Shown piece by piece: positions 1-11,858 of a DNA stretch of 64,000 nt. This DNA comes from Pararge aegeria (Eukaryota; Arthropoda; Insecta; Lepidoptera; Nymphalidae): assembly GCF_905163445.1 (NCBI RefSeq), contig NC_053201.1, forward strand, positions 13,030,001 to 13,094,000. Direction: 5' to 3'. A model generated the notes under the pieces. That model had not been told where the DNA came from. It did no database searches and worked only from the letters and a program-made list of their open reading frames with translations. A program made the position numbers and the translations under genes. Numbering within the stretch: the stretch's first letter is position 1; every line of letters begins with the position of its first letter.

Positions 1-1497
1 TCTGTACTGACGACTCTAGTTCGAGCCTTTTCCAAGCTACTTGACACTGGCAAAGTACATTGTGATGTTTTGGCACTACGAACAGCCATCAAAAGAAGAA
101 GATCAGTCAATAAGTTAATAAATCATGATTGCGATTGTGTGATTCTATAAACCATGATCGTCATAATTCCATGTTTGAATTTAGGAAAGTCCATTTTTGA
201 AAGACTCATCCGAAAACATTTTAACAAAAATTATCTATTAATATAGTTGAAGTAACTTTATTAATAGATAATTTAGATAGTTTTCACGCCCGTGCAATAG
301 GTTGCTAGTTTCTGCGATCGATCGCTACGACTCGTTTGCAACGGGACGTGGCATCACAGAAGCCAGTGGAAGTAGAATGCCTCAAAAACGTGTGCAAATA
401 GTACCTATATATGCTAATCAGTTGCACCAGCTGAACTTATGCGTGTAGTTCGCACCAATAACTCTTGCGATTTACTAGAACCAGTAGCTGGCGCTGGTAG
501 CTCCAGAGTTTCCTTGACTTAAACGAGCGTAGTTGCAGGTGCAACAGCTCCAGATTGCATGCGATCTACGTAATCGCTTATTTATCCTACAAACTTATAG
601 ATATACACATTACATGAGCGATCCGTCGCTTGCTAAACGCCCTGTGAATCGAAACCTTTATTTATGTACCTACTTATAACTTCGTACGTATTGACCATGA
701 CAGAATCAAATTAAGTATTCCGGGCAAATATAGCGTGGCACTCTTTTTTGTCACACTTTTTATTGCGATTTTTTGTGTTATTTAGTCAGTATTTGGTAAT
801 TACTGTATACTTTGCTTATAAAGCCTTGTTGTTGGCCTAATGGTAAGCATGCTCAATAACAAAGCCCGGATCGGACTTTAATTTGTTAGGTATTGGGTTT
901 TTATGCGAAGAAATTCCCAGACCTGAGATAGGAAATTTTCCGTGACAGTTATGTTTTAAACAGGCTATTATTTGTATCCTCTTTGTCTTTAAGAATACAC
1001 GCAAAATTAAAATGTCATAACAACTTACGGATTTTACCAATTATTCCATTTATTTAGACTTATGTATAAGTAAATGTTGAGAAACATGTATCATATTTAT
1101 AGCCTTTACAATATATTTTTTTTTGGTATATCTTCTTTTTCTCTCTCGGTGTTGTATTACATTTTATCACTAAGTTTTTTACTGACCAGTTTTATGTAAT
1201 TTTAAGCTTTAGTTCTTACTTATTAGTTTCAATTAATTGAATTGGAAATTAGTTATTGTTAGAAATATTTTTAAGCATTGTTTTAGTAAGTGAATACTTA
1301 ACTTAGGAAGACTAAACACGAAAGCATGCAGTTCAATCTTTCATTAATTAAGACAAAAATCTTTCATTACTTTTAGTCTTGCACGGGAGCTGTTTTGTTT
1401 TGGTATCGTATCTTCTTTGGAATAAAAAAGCGTCCACTAGTGCTCTTTAACTCATTAAAATGTTACAAAATTTAAACATATCTGTTATCTCCTATAG
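1..1497. other. Non-coding stretch, likely intron or upstream sequence
   Basis: No convincing exon or recognised repeat was found here. A signal-peptide exon ending in phase 1 would be expected upstream of the exon that starts at 1498. I could not find one, so it may lie left of the window. Confidence 0.4.
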
Positions 1498-2490
1498 GCT
1501 TCTTCCCCCGCGAGCAACGAAGATATCCATCAGCATTCGGATTTGGCCAGAACTTTATTCCAAATACCGCAAACAGATTTAGAAATACGCTAAACAATAT
1601 CCTTCATCTGCAACCACAAACGCCGGCTGACAATCCAGAATACGTTTATCCATTCCAAAATCAAAATAGACCAAACAACCAATATGATCAAAATTATAAT
1701 AACCGACCAAACAATGTAAGGTTCCCTAACCAAGGAAACCAAGAGTTCTATAATAACGGACAGAATAATCCTCAGTTTGTCGAAGGACCACCTCAAAACC
1801 CCGATCAACAGACAGGTTACGGTTTTGAGAACGGTGGTAATAATAATGAACAGTATAATCCCGAAGGGAATTTACCTAATAACGAAGGTAACGCACCAAA
1901 TTTTGATACCGGCTTAGTCAGCGGCCAACAAAATGGCCCAGCGTTTGGGCAAGGAAATACAGATGCTCAAAACTTCGGTAATGAAGGTAGTGGACCGTTT
2001 TTCAGTGGACAGCAAGACGGTCCAGCCTTTGGCCAAAATCAAGGATCAGACACGCAATTTTTAAGTGGTCAAAATAATGGACAAGGTCAAGTGAATACAG
2101 AAGCACCAAATCTTGGTAACGAAGCTAATGAACCGTTAGTCAGCGGGCAACAAGATGGCTCAGTATTTGGCCAAAATGGTAATAGCGGATTAATCAGTGG
2201 TCAACAGAATGGTCCAGCGTTTGGCCAAGGAAATACAGATGGCTCAAACTTTGGTAATGAAAGTAATGGACCGCTTATAAGTGGCCAACAGAATGGCCCA
2301 GTATTTGGTCAAGAAAATACAGAAGCACCTAATTTTGGTAATGAAGCAAATGGATCGCTTATCAGCGGTCACCTGGATGGCCCGGTGAATGGATTTACTG
2401 AGACACCAACGTTTGCTAGCGACAATGACGTCCCACAGCAACCGCCAAATACTGAGAACAGGAACAACTTTGGCTCCGCAGGAACATTCC
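1498..2490 (+). CDS. Asn/Gln/Gly-rich repeat exon, possible N-terminal extension of the clip protease
   Basis: The reading frame is open from the acceptor at 1496-1497 to a stop at 2511-2513, about 331 residues to the proposed donor at 2491. The first third begins FFPREQRRYPSAFGFG and is rich in Asn, Gln, Pro and Tyr. The rest holds about seven imperfect repeats around SGQQNGPAFGQ, separated by segments such as NTEAPNFGNEANG. There is no cysteine and no membrane segment, so it looks extracellular and disordered. The acceptor leaves two bases of a split codon, so the preceding intron is phase 1. A GTAATA donor at 2491 would also end in phase 1, which matches the clip-domain exon at 11701. Otherwise the protein stops at 2513, with AATAAA only about 12 bases later, which is too close for a normal 3' end. 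The open frame and repeats are seen directly. The link to the protease is inference, and a separate gene is possible. Confidence 0.6.
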
Positions 2491-2513
2491 GTAATAATCT
2501 TTTATTTATTTGA

Positions 2514-3862
2514 CTATACTTACTAATAAATAATAATTGTGTTTAACAACGGTGGTTAGATTATTAACATATGGACAGATTTTAGTAACGTATAGTCAAT
2601 TCTGTAATGCACGTGCATGGAATTGTAAAATAAGATTCACGTGGTAATTTTTTTTTAATCTCTGTATTTCTATTTTTTTTATATTCTATATTAAGAATGA
2701 ATATCCTATTAATCATAGTGAATTTTGAAATTTGAAAATTCAAGTTCAAAATTCGGTTAAGTATTTCAAGTAGTTCTAAATATTACTTTTGAATTAGAGA
2801 TTAGAGCTAAGCATTCAAGTCAGCTTTAAGAGTCAATACCTCGCCGTTCACGCATATATGTTTTTTTTAAATAATCTATGATTTATACACCAACAGGTTC
2901 GAAACTAGTCAGTCTACAGATTATAAATAGTTTCATTAAGAAATGACATCTGTATAGATATAGCAACCAAAACTCCTTATTTTCTAATGTACTTAGATCT
3001 TGTTTCGTGAGTAAGTTTTAATTACTTTTCTACAAATTTCTAGGCTTTCGAGTGCAAACGAAAATCACTCAAAAAATAATACGTGGTGGTGAGTGTGAAT
3101 GTTTAAGATATAGAATTTAACCACCGAAAGTATCTGAGTAGAAGCTTTAATTAAAACAATAGCAAGACATATCTGGCCGTTAACCTCCAGCAGAAATATC
3201 TGTACATTGTTTATTGTAGAATTAAGTATGTGTTGTTAATAACATTGACATTACTAACAGCTGTTTATGGTAGTATATTAATAATTGTGATTAAATTAAC
3301 TACTTCGGTTCTTTAGCCTTAGAAAAGGATTTGCTCGCTTACAATGGAGGAGTCGTTCTCGCATATCAAACTCTGTGTCGTTAAAGTTGAATGGGCCTAG
3401 CTAAAGAATTTTAGGCAAATTTATACTTAAAAGCAATTCAAATAAGATTCATTCTACTCTCAGTTTACAAGTATTTCCATACTCGTAAAAGCCTTCTCGA
3501 TTGCGAGCCAGCAATTCTTGTACTAAGGCTTATGGTGTAAAATGATTGATGAAATTTTATGACATACTTTGGTGTCCTTAAAATAAGGATTATATTTCTA
3601 AAACAAACTTTAACAAAATTAAAATAATACTGTTTTAGCGATGGTAGTAAGCCTCCAGTTCGTTTACTCCAATGGAGCATGTTTTATGTAAATTTTGTAA
3701 ATAGGTACTCAAGTAGGCATCATTATTTGTGTTGTCTTAACCATTTTATTTGCATGAAAAGTTAACATTAACCGGTAATTGTATGTTCAATGCGCTAATG
3801 GATTCAGTAATTAGTACTTAAGAAGTAAGTCGGAGTTGCATGCACTTTTGCCTACATAATAT
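2514..3862. other. AT-rich spacer or intron
   Basis: AT-rich sequence with no recognised exon or repeat. It is intron if the exon at 1498-2490 belongs to the protease. Confidence 0.4.
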
Positions 3863-4120
3863 TTGCCGGCAGGGGCAATTCGAGAATATTATTATTTCTG
3901 AATTTTCTCTGGTTGTCTGGTCTGGTGGGAGGCTTGGCCGTGGCTAGTTACCACCCTACTGACAAAGACGTCCCGCTATGCGATTGAGTGTTCCGGTACG
4001 ATGTCGCGTAGAAACCGATTAGAGGTATAACTACCATACCCCCTAACAGGTTAGCCCGCTACCATCATCACTTCCCACCTGGTGAGGTTGCAGACAAGGG
4101 CTAACTTTTATTAGAATAAA
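3863..4120 (+). repeat. SINE family C copy
   Basis: Carries the family C body: the segment ending GTTACCACCCTAC, then AACAGGTTAGCCCGCTACCA, then GGTGAGGTTGCAGACAAGGG, closing with an A-rich tail near 4120. Most of the tRNA-like head is missing. Confidence 0.6.
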
Positions 4121-4289
4121 AAAAAAATACAAAAAAAATTATGTCCATATGTCCATACATTTTCAAAAAGCGCCCATCTAACATATAATATACTAACATA
4201 TAATAGGTTAGCTGCTGCCCGCGACTTAGTCTGCTTTTTTTTTGTTTTTCGAAATACATGTGCCTCATAAATGTGGCAGCACTTTGTGT

Positions 4290-5062
4290 ATTTAGGATAG
4301 CTAAGCCTGGTGTGATATCGTCAAACACTTTCGTCGTTTCGTTCGCTAATTTCGGGATAAGAAGTCCTATATGATCGGTTCAGTAGTTTTTGCATTAAAG
4401 CGTAACAAAATTCAAAAAATTCAAAATTCATTTATTTCAAGTAGGCCTAATACAAGCACTTTTGAAACGTCAAGTCTGTCCGTGTGTAGTGACTCTACCA
4501 ACGGTTCGGAAGGCAGATTCTACCGAGAAGAAGCCGGCAAGAAACTCAGCAGTTGCTCTTTTCCAACATCAAAAATTTACATTTTATATTTTCACATTCA
4601 TTTTTCTATCTTGTGAGAGATGAAAGCGGAGCCGGATGCTTCCAAGCAACCTTGTCATTAAGAAACTCATCAATTGTATAATAACCTCGCTGTAATAAAT
4701 GTGTTTTAACACATTCTTTAAACTTATGCATTGGTAGGTCCAAAATTACCTTAGGAATCATATTATAAAAGCGTATACTCAATCCCACAAATGACTTCTG
4801 CACCTTTCGCAGACGATATGCAGATGTCACTAATTTATGACCATTTCTTGTAAGTCGACTGTTTATATCCACTTTTTGTTTATAAAGACTAATATGTTGT
4901 CTTACAAATACTATATTGTTATAAATGTATTGTGAGGCTACCGTAAGTATACCAATTTCTTTAAATTTTTCACGGAGGGATTCACGTGATTTAAGTTTAT
5001 ATATTGACCGTACAGCAAACTTACATTCACATTTATAATATTAGTAGGGATAGGGATAGGGA
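4290..5062. mobile_element. RTE-like 3' tail split by a LINE insertion
   Basis: The left part ends in GGTTCAGTAGTTTTTGCATT and GCGTAACAAA. The right part resumes at about 5023 with CATTTATAATATTAGTAGGG. These are normally adjacent in the RTE-like tails seen elsewhere in the window, so the LINE at about 4410-5022 was inserted later. Confidence 0.5.
4410..5022 (-). mobile_element. LINE fragment, C-terminus of ORF2 plus 3' tail
   Basis: On the minus strand the frame reads through residues resembling the end of a jockey/CR1-type reverse transcriptase ORF2, including RFYNMIPKVILDLPMHKF and YYTIDEFLNDKVAW. It ends at 4606. The 3' end carries repeats of TTTGAATT, as expected for such a LINE tail. 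It is 5' truncated. Related copies lie at 17256-17625, 6636-6790 and 59732-59870. Confidence 0.65.
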
Positions 5063-5320
5063 TTAATCATCTTCGGGTCTCCTCTTAGGATAAGCAGGAT
5101 TTAGGCTGTACTTGCTCCACCACGCTAACCAATTGCGGATTGGTAGGCTTCACACGCCGCGCCGTTCAGAACACTGACATTATGGAGAACTCTCAGGCGA
5201 GCAGGTTTTTTCGCCATGTTTTCCTTCACCGTTAAATCAAGTGATGTTTTATCGCTTAAAACGAAATAAACCTCAAAAGTTAGAGTCCTTACTCGGCTAT
5301 CACCAGTTTTCTGTAAACTT
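5062..5320 (-). repeat. SINE family B copy, diverged
   Basis: Contains diverged family B blocks: CTCCACCACGCTAACC, GGAGAACTCTCAGGC, TTTTCCTTCACCGTTAAA and AAGTGATGTTTTA. Confidence 0.55.
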
Positions 5321-5421
5321 ATTTACTGACTTACGTAAAACTATGTCGATTAGAGCGTACAAAAATAAATTTCAATTCGGTTAAACATTTTAATTAAAAT
5401 CTCTCTATGGTCTCTCTTCTC

Positions 5422-5646
5422 GACGGCCGATTGGCGAAGCTTGCAGCGATCGCCGTGGGGTCGATTCCCACAACTGGAAAATGTTCGTGTGATGAGCATG
5501 AGGGTATTTATATGTATATTCTAAGTATTTATGTATATAATTTATAAAAATATTCAACAGTCATCTTAGTACCCATAACACAAGCTTCGCTTACTTTGGG
5601 GCTAGATGGCGATATGTGTATTGACGTAATATATTTATATTTATTA
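5422..5646 (+). repeat. SINE family A copy
   Basis: tRNA-like head (GACGGCCGATTGGCG, then TCGATTCCCACAACTGG), body ending ACTTTGGGGCTAGATGGCGA, and a TTTAT-rich tail. The head is partly deleted. Confidence 0.7.
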
Positions 5647-5869
5647 TCTATGGGTCTCTGGGATCTATCTATCTTGTAATGAGGCCCGCTTCAGCGGATG
5701 CACTTCGACCCTGGGGGATATTTTGTGCTCATGGGTCTCTGGGATAGTTAATAGACTTTTTGAGATTTCAACCAAGCGCAATTCTTTACAAAATAAAATA
5801 AATAATAGGTACGTAAAGGAAATAAATTAAAAAATGCGGTTCGCTGGCCTTACACAAAGCAATAAAACA

Positions 5870-6250
5870 TCAATTAAATAACCACAGCTTGATAGGTATA
5901 TGTTTTCTTAGGTACCTATAACTGGTTTTCTCGAACTCTGACAAAATAATTAATCCGTTTGGTAGCGCGTCTAGTCGTAGGTTATACTTAAATAAATAAA
6001 AAGTATGTATGTACTCGCTAACTTTAGTTACAAAAACTGAGAAGACGCCCCGAGCACGTTGCACATCACACCCGCGGAATGTTGGCAGATAACAAACTTT
6101 TCCTATTTTACTCAGTTTATGATAAAAGTTTGGAATAGGTAAAATAATTACTGTAAACAATTAAATGAATGAATTGAAATGGTGGTTGTCACTAATGTTG
6201 TCACGACCTGTTCGAGAAACACTTCTAAAGTGGAATGGTTTTTGATTAGA
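5870..6250 (-). repeat. Dispersed repeat family H
   Basis: Related to stretches at 12560-12760, 27600-27880 and 52985-53115. They share a GCGGATGTG-like block, a stretch coding for no clear protein, and a TTCTCGAACAGG-like end. The type is unknown. Confidence 0.45.
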
Positions 6251-6635
6251 TTGTTACTTTAGTTATTCAGTCATATATGTCTTACAAGATCTGAGGTTCT
6301 CGGTTAGAGGCTTTTTTCTCTTTTTATTGTATTTTGTGGGAAAATGTACATCTATACTACCGCGCTACAGGAAGCTGCACAGTGGTGTCAGACTTGACTT
6401 GGTTAGTACGTCTTCAATTTATATCGATTCCCACAGTTCATTTAATATCATCAGTCCACTCTTTCCTTGGTCTGCCAACATCCCTTTAATGATTAGGTAC
6501 TTGAGTGGTTCCACCATGAGAATTCACAACCTAATAATTAGTAAAAATTGACGATTTACCTATGTGACTGTAAAGTTATCGTAAAGATTAATTAAAATCC
6601 GCCGTAATAGAATAATCTGAAAAGATGTTAAAAGA

Positions 6636-6790
6636 ATTCAAATTCAAATTCAAATTCATTTATTTCAAGTAGGCCTACTTTATAAGCACTTTTGAAACGT
6701 CAAGTATGCATGTTTGTGTGACTCTACCACCGGTTCGGAAAGCAGATTCTACCGAGAAGAGCCGGCAAGAAACTCAGTAGTTGAGTCAGA
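6636..6790 (-). mobile_element. LINE 3' tail fragment
   Basis: Matches the non-coding tail of the LINE at 4410-5022: repeated AATTCA units, TTCAAGTAGGCCTACTT and GAGCCGGCAAGAAACTCAG. Confidence 0.6.
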
Positions 6791-7640
6791 GTGTTTGAAG
6801 AGTCAACCAAGGTCAGCCGCTATTGGCAGGTCAGACGTAGTTAATGTGAGGTTAGGATGAACAAACGTGTCACTTAAACCTAAGGTAACGTCTATTTATA
6901 AATGCACACTTTCATCCCTCATTGAAACAAGTCAGTAAAGGTGAAAGTTTGATTGGTAATACTTTAGAAGGAAAAGAAAGAAAGAAAGTTTTCATTTGGG
7001 AGCTACAGAAATAAAGCACATTTTTTAAATGAACAAAAAGAAATAGCTTATAATGTGTGTGGACACAAATTGGTCTCTAGAAATTACCCTCAACATACAG
7101 GCTCGAACCAACAAAATGTTGTCTTTTATAATAGAAGAAATAGTGTGCGTGTGTCTGTAGGTGGCATCGTATTTCCCGAACGATTTCGATTTTGTTTTTT
7201 TTTTTTGCTTGAAAGGTGAATTAGTCTGAAGCTGCGTTTGATGAAAATCTGTCTTAGACTGCAGCCGTAACAAAATGGCGGATAACATATTTTTCCACAA
7301 TATGGGTATCAAATGAAAGGGCTTGGCTAGTAACTCATTATTTATAAATACCTATCTCTTAATATTTTTTTTTGTGTTACCCTTTCTGTTTTTGTTTCCA
7401 AAGAAAATTTTGGTCAATATAGGTTTTTTTTACAATTAAAAGCAGATTTGGTGCTACGTAGTTGTGTCTATATAAATAAATATATATTAGAAATGCAAAC
7501 TAATTACATCAACCACGCTAAATTGGGAGAATGGCCTCGAAACAGAATTCACCTCCATGTTGGTTTCATTTACGCGTAAATACATTTGTCACTCATTTCT
7601 CATAACCGGACCCGACCTTAGATATTTGTCCAATGATTTA
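6791..7640. other. Spacer, nothing recognised
   Basis: AT-rich with short homopolymers. No exon or repeat could be assigned. Confidence 0.35.
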
Positions 7641-7789
7641 TCACAGTTAGTTGTTGGTGATTTATACTGAAACGGAAGTTGTTTTAATAGCTTGGCTTAC
7701 AAGTATCCCGTTGCTGGGCACATTAGATCACCAACTCGAGGGTCCTCCAGTTCGAGGGAAGCCAGTTTCCAAGGTCCAAGCTGGTTTAA

Positions 7790-8085
7790 GTTGGCGGCCT
7801 GAATCAGATATCCTCACGATGTTTTCCTGCACCGTTAAAGCAAGTGATATTTAAATTGTTTAAATTAAAAACGCACATAACTTCGAATTTTCGAAGTCGA
7901 ACTAGTTCTCCACGAAAGGAAAGCCGTAGCCTTACCCACTAGGTTATCACCGCTTTTTCAGAGTTATGTAAGTTTTTTTTTATTTAAGCAATTAAAATAT
8001 TTAACGGTGAAGGAAAATAACCGTAAGGTTACTATGTAGGTTACATGCCTGAGAGTTTTCCACAGCGTTCTCAACGGCGTGTGAA
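7790..8085. repeat. Two SINE family B fragments in opposite orientation
   Basis: Positions 7790-7965 read family B on the minus strand (GTTTTCCTGCACCGTTAAAG and GCACATAACTTC). Positions 7995-8085 read it on the plus strand (ACGGTGAAGGAAAATAACCG and GCCTGAGAGTTTTCC). Confidence 0.5.
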
Positions 8086-8144
8086 GTCCGAAATCAAAGA
8101 CTCAGAGAGTCAGATTAGTAAGAAAATTTATTTTTTCTTCTTTC

Positions 8145-8355
8145 TTTTCATGCGTAGCTTGTGTTATGGGTACTACGATGACTGATGAATATTTTTATGA
8201 ATAAACATTTATAATATACAGATAAACACCCAGACACTAGAAAACACGTTATGTTCATCACACAAACATTTTCCAGTTGTGGGAATCGAACCCACGGCCT
8301 CAGAACCCATCGAACTCAGAAAGCAGGGTCGCTGCCCACTGCGCCAGTCGACCGT
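8145..8355 (-). repeat. SINE family A copy
   Basis: Reverse-oriented copy with the body GTAGCTTGTGTTATGGGTAC and the tRNA-like head, B box GAATCGAACCCACGG, ending GCGCCAGTCGACCGTC. Confidence 0.7.
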
Positions 8356-8570
8356 CAAATATTGTTTATAATAGCTGTTCATCTAGGATCTTGGTCATGA
8401 TCAAGCTTAGTTAATCTCAGAGTCAATCTCTAAAGGAAGTGTCTATTGTTTGATGTTAATCTTTTTTATAGTGTAGTAGTGTATGCAAGTGTCATTAGCT
8501 TTATGACGTCATGACATCGCGGATGTCACAGACTAAAATAGCAGAGGAAATAAACTGGGACTGCATGATA

Positions 8571-8821
8571 TTTTTTTTTTTTCGACAATGCACACATCGC
8601 CACCTAGCCCCAAAGTAAGCGTAGCTTGTGTTATGGATACTAAGATGACTGATAAATATTTTTATGAATAATATACATAAATACTTAGAATATACATATA
8701 ACCACCCAGACACTGAAACACATTCATGCTCATCACACAAACATTTTCCAGTTGTGGGAATCGAATCCACGGCCTTGGACTCAGAAAGCAGGGTCGCTGC
8801 AAACTGCACCAATCGGCGGTC
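8571..8821 (-). repeat. SINE family A copy
   Basis: Near full length in reverse. T-rich start, ACAATGCACACATCGCCA, body, head with GAATCGAATCCACGGC and CCAATCGGCGGTCGT. Confidence 0.75.
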
Positions 8822-9586
8822 GTATAGATAGATATTGTTAACGACTACTTATATTTAAAATCACCAACCCCGGTTGGAGCAGCATGGTGCTATGCATTAA
8901 AACCTTCCTAATAAGAGCCCAGCTGTGGGAATTTATAAGCTGATGACTGTGATACGAATAAACAAAGTGCATATATTATTGTCAGGCAATAATGAATGAT
9001 TAGGAATTCTTAAGATATGTTAGCAAAATAAACTTGAAGTTTGGAAGGTAAATTATTATTTTAAAGCACAAAAATCTGTGAATTTTCTTTTGTTCCAATT
9101 AATGAGGATTGTGCAGCACACTGAAGATTCAAGAGTGCCATGAACACGTTTGTAAAAAATAAATAGCAATTAAAGGGTCTTACGAAATTCAACCCCTGTA
9201 AAAGGGTTTTAATGTATTATACGCAAAACATAAATATTAGATACAATTTTCACTTTAAAAATGAACTCTTTCGTATAAAGATACTGGTCGATTTATAATT
9301 TTGGTCAAGAATTCTGTAAACAATTTAATTTCTTGTTTATAAATAAATAACTTAAAGATCTTTCGAAAGTCAACCAATGAAATAGGGGTTGTATGAAAGG
9401 TAAAACATAAATATTCCCTCATATATAGATAGACACTTGTGTAACAATTTACTTATTATTTGGTTCGAATACGGTGACGTAGCTATGAGAAGTTTGTACT
9501 TGTTATTAATTGGTACTCCTAACAGAATGCTGTAGGTACTACATCCTGTTTCAGTTTCGAATGACATTGTAGTCATTATTACTGTC

Positions 9587-9900
9587 TTGGCGCAGTGGAT
9601 ATTTGCTGCGCCTTTAGGTAGGAACTCCCGGGTTTTATTCCCATCATGGGCCTAACGAGGATTGTATAATTTCAATACTGGGTCAGGTCTTGTCCGGTTC
9701 AGAATTGTCCAGATTTCAGCCATGGCTAACTAAAATGGTAACCATCCTATTGGCAAAGCCGGCAAGCGATTAGTATACCAGTACATTTTTTTCCACTACA
9801 AGCGAACAAGAAAAAGTAGGTGATCCGTGATGATGCAGTATAAGATGGTAGCGGGCTAACCTGTCAGGAGTATGGCTATGCGGCAACATCATGAGACCCC
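9587..9900. repeat. SINE family C copies, head to tail then inverted
   Basis: Positions 9587-9790 start with a tRNA-like head (TGGCGCAGTGGAT, then GGGTTTTATTCCCATC) and run into the family C body. Positions 9815-9895 are a second fragment in reverse, with GATGGTAGCGGGCTAACCTG. Confidence 0.5.
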
Positions 9901-10109
9901 ACGTCCTAATTTATCATTGAATTAATAACCAAACTATGACACGTTCTGAATAATTGGTACTTGTCAATATAATGTTTTGATTTATCATTTTCTCTAAGTG
10001 ACACACTGCCGGAAGTAGCCTTTACTTGCAGTATAGTTCTTGTAACCAGTTGTTCCTGTTTTAGTTTAGTTCCTAGAATAAAATTGTATTATTTGTGACT
10101 TGGAATGAA

Positions 10110-10410
10110 TGAAGTGGTAATAGCGCAGTAGGTAGGCTCGACTTCACTTTGGAGGGGCTGAGTTCAAATCCCAGCACGCGCCTCTAACTTTTCGAAGTTA
10201 CTTGCGTTTTAAGTAATTAAAAATATCACTTGCTTCGACGGTGAAGGCAATCATCGTGAGGAAACCCGCATGCCTGAGAGTTCTACAATATGTTCTGAAA
10301 GGTATGTGGACTCTAAAATCCGCACTGGGCCAGCATGGTTGACTACGGCCTTAACCCCTTCTCATTGTGGGAGGAGACCCGTGCCCTGTAGTGGGCCAGT
10401 AATGATGACG
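10110..10410 (+). repeat. SINE family B copy, near full length
   Basis: Resembles lepidopteran Bm1-type SINEs. Head GTAGGCTCGACTTCACTTT and GTTCAAATCCCAGCACGCGC, middle ATCACTTGCTTCGACGGTGA, then GCATGCCTGAGAGTTCT and the 3' part GCCTTAACCCCTTCTCATTG. Confidence 0.7.
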
Positions 10411-10815
10411 TATGATTTCCGGTGTTAGGTAGGTATTCCTACGTTTTAAATCGGGGACTCCTCGATATTAACGAACCCAGATAACCTGCGTAATCTTAAG
10501 AATAATAAATGGGGTCAAAACTATTTTACGGTTTGACAATATTTTATTAATTTATGCAAATAATTCCACCGGAAAAACACGCATTAGTTTGATAACCTCA
10601 GCAATTCAAGGCAAATTGTTTGCGATGCAGATAAGATTTCGATGCTATTTTTAAAAGGACTGGGTGAATATTTGAAAAGTATTTAAAGAACGAAGGATTG
10701 TCCAATACTACTTGTCAAAGTGTGACATTAAAATAATTAATACGGTTATTAGTTAATCGTTTAACTTAGAGTACATATCTACGTTAACATTTTTAAAAAC
10801 AAACTTTTATTTAAA

Positions 10816-11084
10816 TAAATATATAAATATAGGTACTACGACAATACACACATCGCCAGCTAGTCCCAAAGTAAGCCTAGCTTGTGTTATGGGTACTTAG
10901 ATGGCTGATGACTATTTTTTTTATAATTAATAATATATATAAATACTTATAATACACAAATGTACACCCAGACACTGAGAAACATTCATGTTCATCACAC
11001 AAACATTTTCCAGCAGTGGGTATCGAACCCACGGCCTTGGACTCAGAAAGCAGGGTCGCTGCCCACTGCGCCAATCGGCCGTCT
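10816..11084 (-). repeat. SINE family A copy, near full length
   Basis: Reverse copy from TACTACGACAATACACACAT to the head GCGCCAATCGGCCGTC. Confidence 0.75.
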
Positions 11085-11255
11085 AAATGATTAAACAGAA
11101 GAATTTAAATTCTTCTTTACTTTAATTTAACTCAACCCCATATACAAAGATTACATTATTTAAAATTGACGCGAGTGTATACGACACAAGTGCAAACTAC
11201 ATAACTATACGTTTTTAGGTATGTGTGTTTGACACTTACAACTGGCCTGGAATTG

Positions 11256-11463
11256 AATGCGATTGGCGCAGTGGTAACGACCCAGCTTTCTGAGTCCAAG
11301 GCTGTGTTTTCGATTCCCACAGCTGGAAAAATTCAGTTTGAAGTGAATTCAGTTTTTCATTGAAGTTTTTCAATGTCTGGGTGTTTATTATATATTTTAA
11401 GTTTTATTATTCATAAAAATATTTATCAGTCATCTTAATACCCATAACACAAGATACGCTTTA
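11256..11463 (+). repeat. SINE family A copy, diverged
   Basis: Head GCGATTGGCGCAGTGGTAAC and TTCGATTCCCACAGCTGG, then a body that stops before the GATGGCGATG block. Confidence 0.6.
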
Positions 11464-11700
11464 AGTCATCCCATGGTAGCTAAATGTCATTTTGAATCCA
11501 ATATGGCAGACCGATTATTAATTTTTATTCACCCCCATGATATGGGTATGAAATGATAGTATCCGCTTGAAATGAAAATCTTATTTTTTACAATTTTTTT
11601 TAAACTATGCGTTCAGAGTATTTAATTGTAGCCCGCTCGCTATTTTTGCGAATGCAATTTCAATATTTCTTAATGAATGTTTTGTATTCATTTCTTCTAG

Positions 11701-11858
11701 ATGACACATGCCCCACCATAGATAACGGAGTGGGGACATGCCGGAACATCAAGGAGTGTCCACTGTACGTAAAGCTGCTAACTGAGGCGCGGTCCAACTC
11801 TGCAGCTGTCCAGGTGTTGAGGAGAGTACACTGTGGCTTCGACGGCAATACCCCTAAG
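11701..11858 (+). CDS. Protease exon: clip domain
   Basis: The acceptor TTTCTTCTAG ends at 11700 and the donor GT is at 11859. It starts with two bases of a split codon (phase 1) and ends in phase 0. It codes DTCPTIDNGVGTC, KECPLYVKLL and VHCGFDG, giving four of the six clip cysteines. The last two (VCC) come from the next exon. The frame also stays open upstream to an ATG at 11607, but that stretch is a poor signal peptide and the acceptor is strong. Confidence 0.9.

Noticed and set aside
8501..8812. Recurrent 60-120 residue open frames of the type found here, also at 10877-11074, 13027-13335, 16300-16602, 57534-57866 and 58299-58634
   Set aside because: All lie inside SINE A copies in either orientation. 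The similar peptides reflect repeat identity, not a gene family.
11607..11700. In-frame ATG and hydrophobic stretch upstream of the clip exon, as a possible signal peptide
   Set aside because: A strong acceptor (TTTCTTCTAG) ends at 11700, and the stretch has charged residues and no good cleavage site, so it reads as intron.
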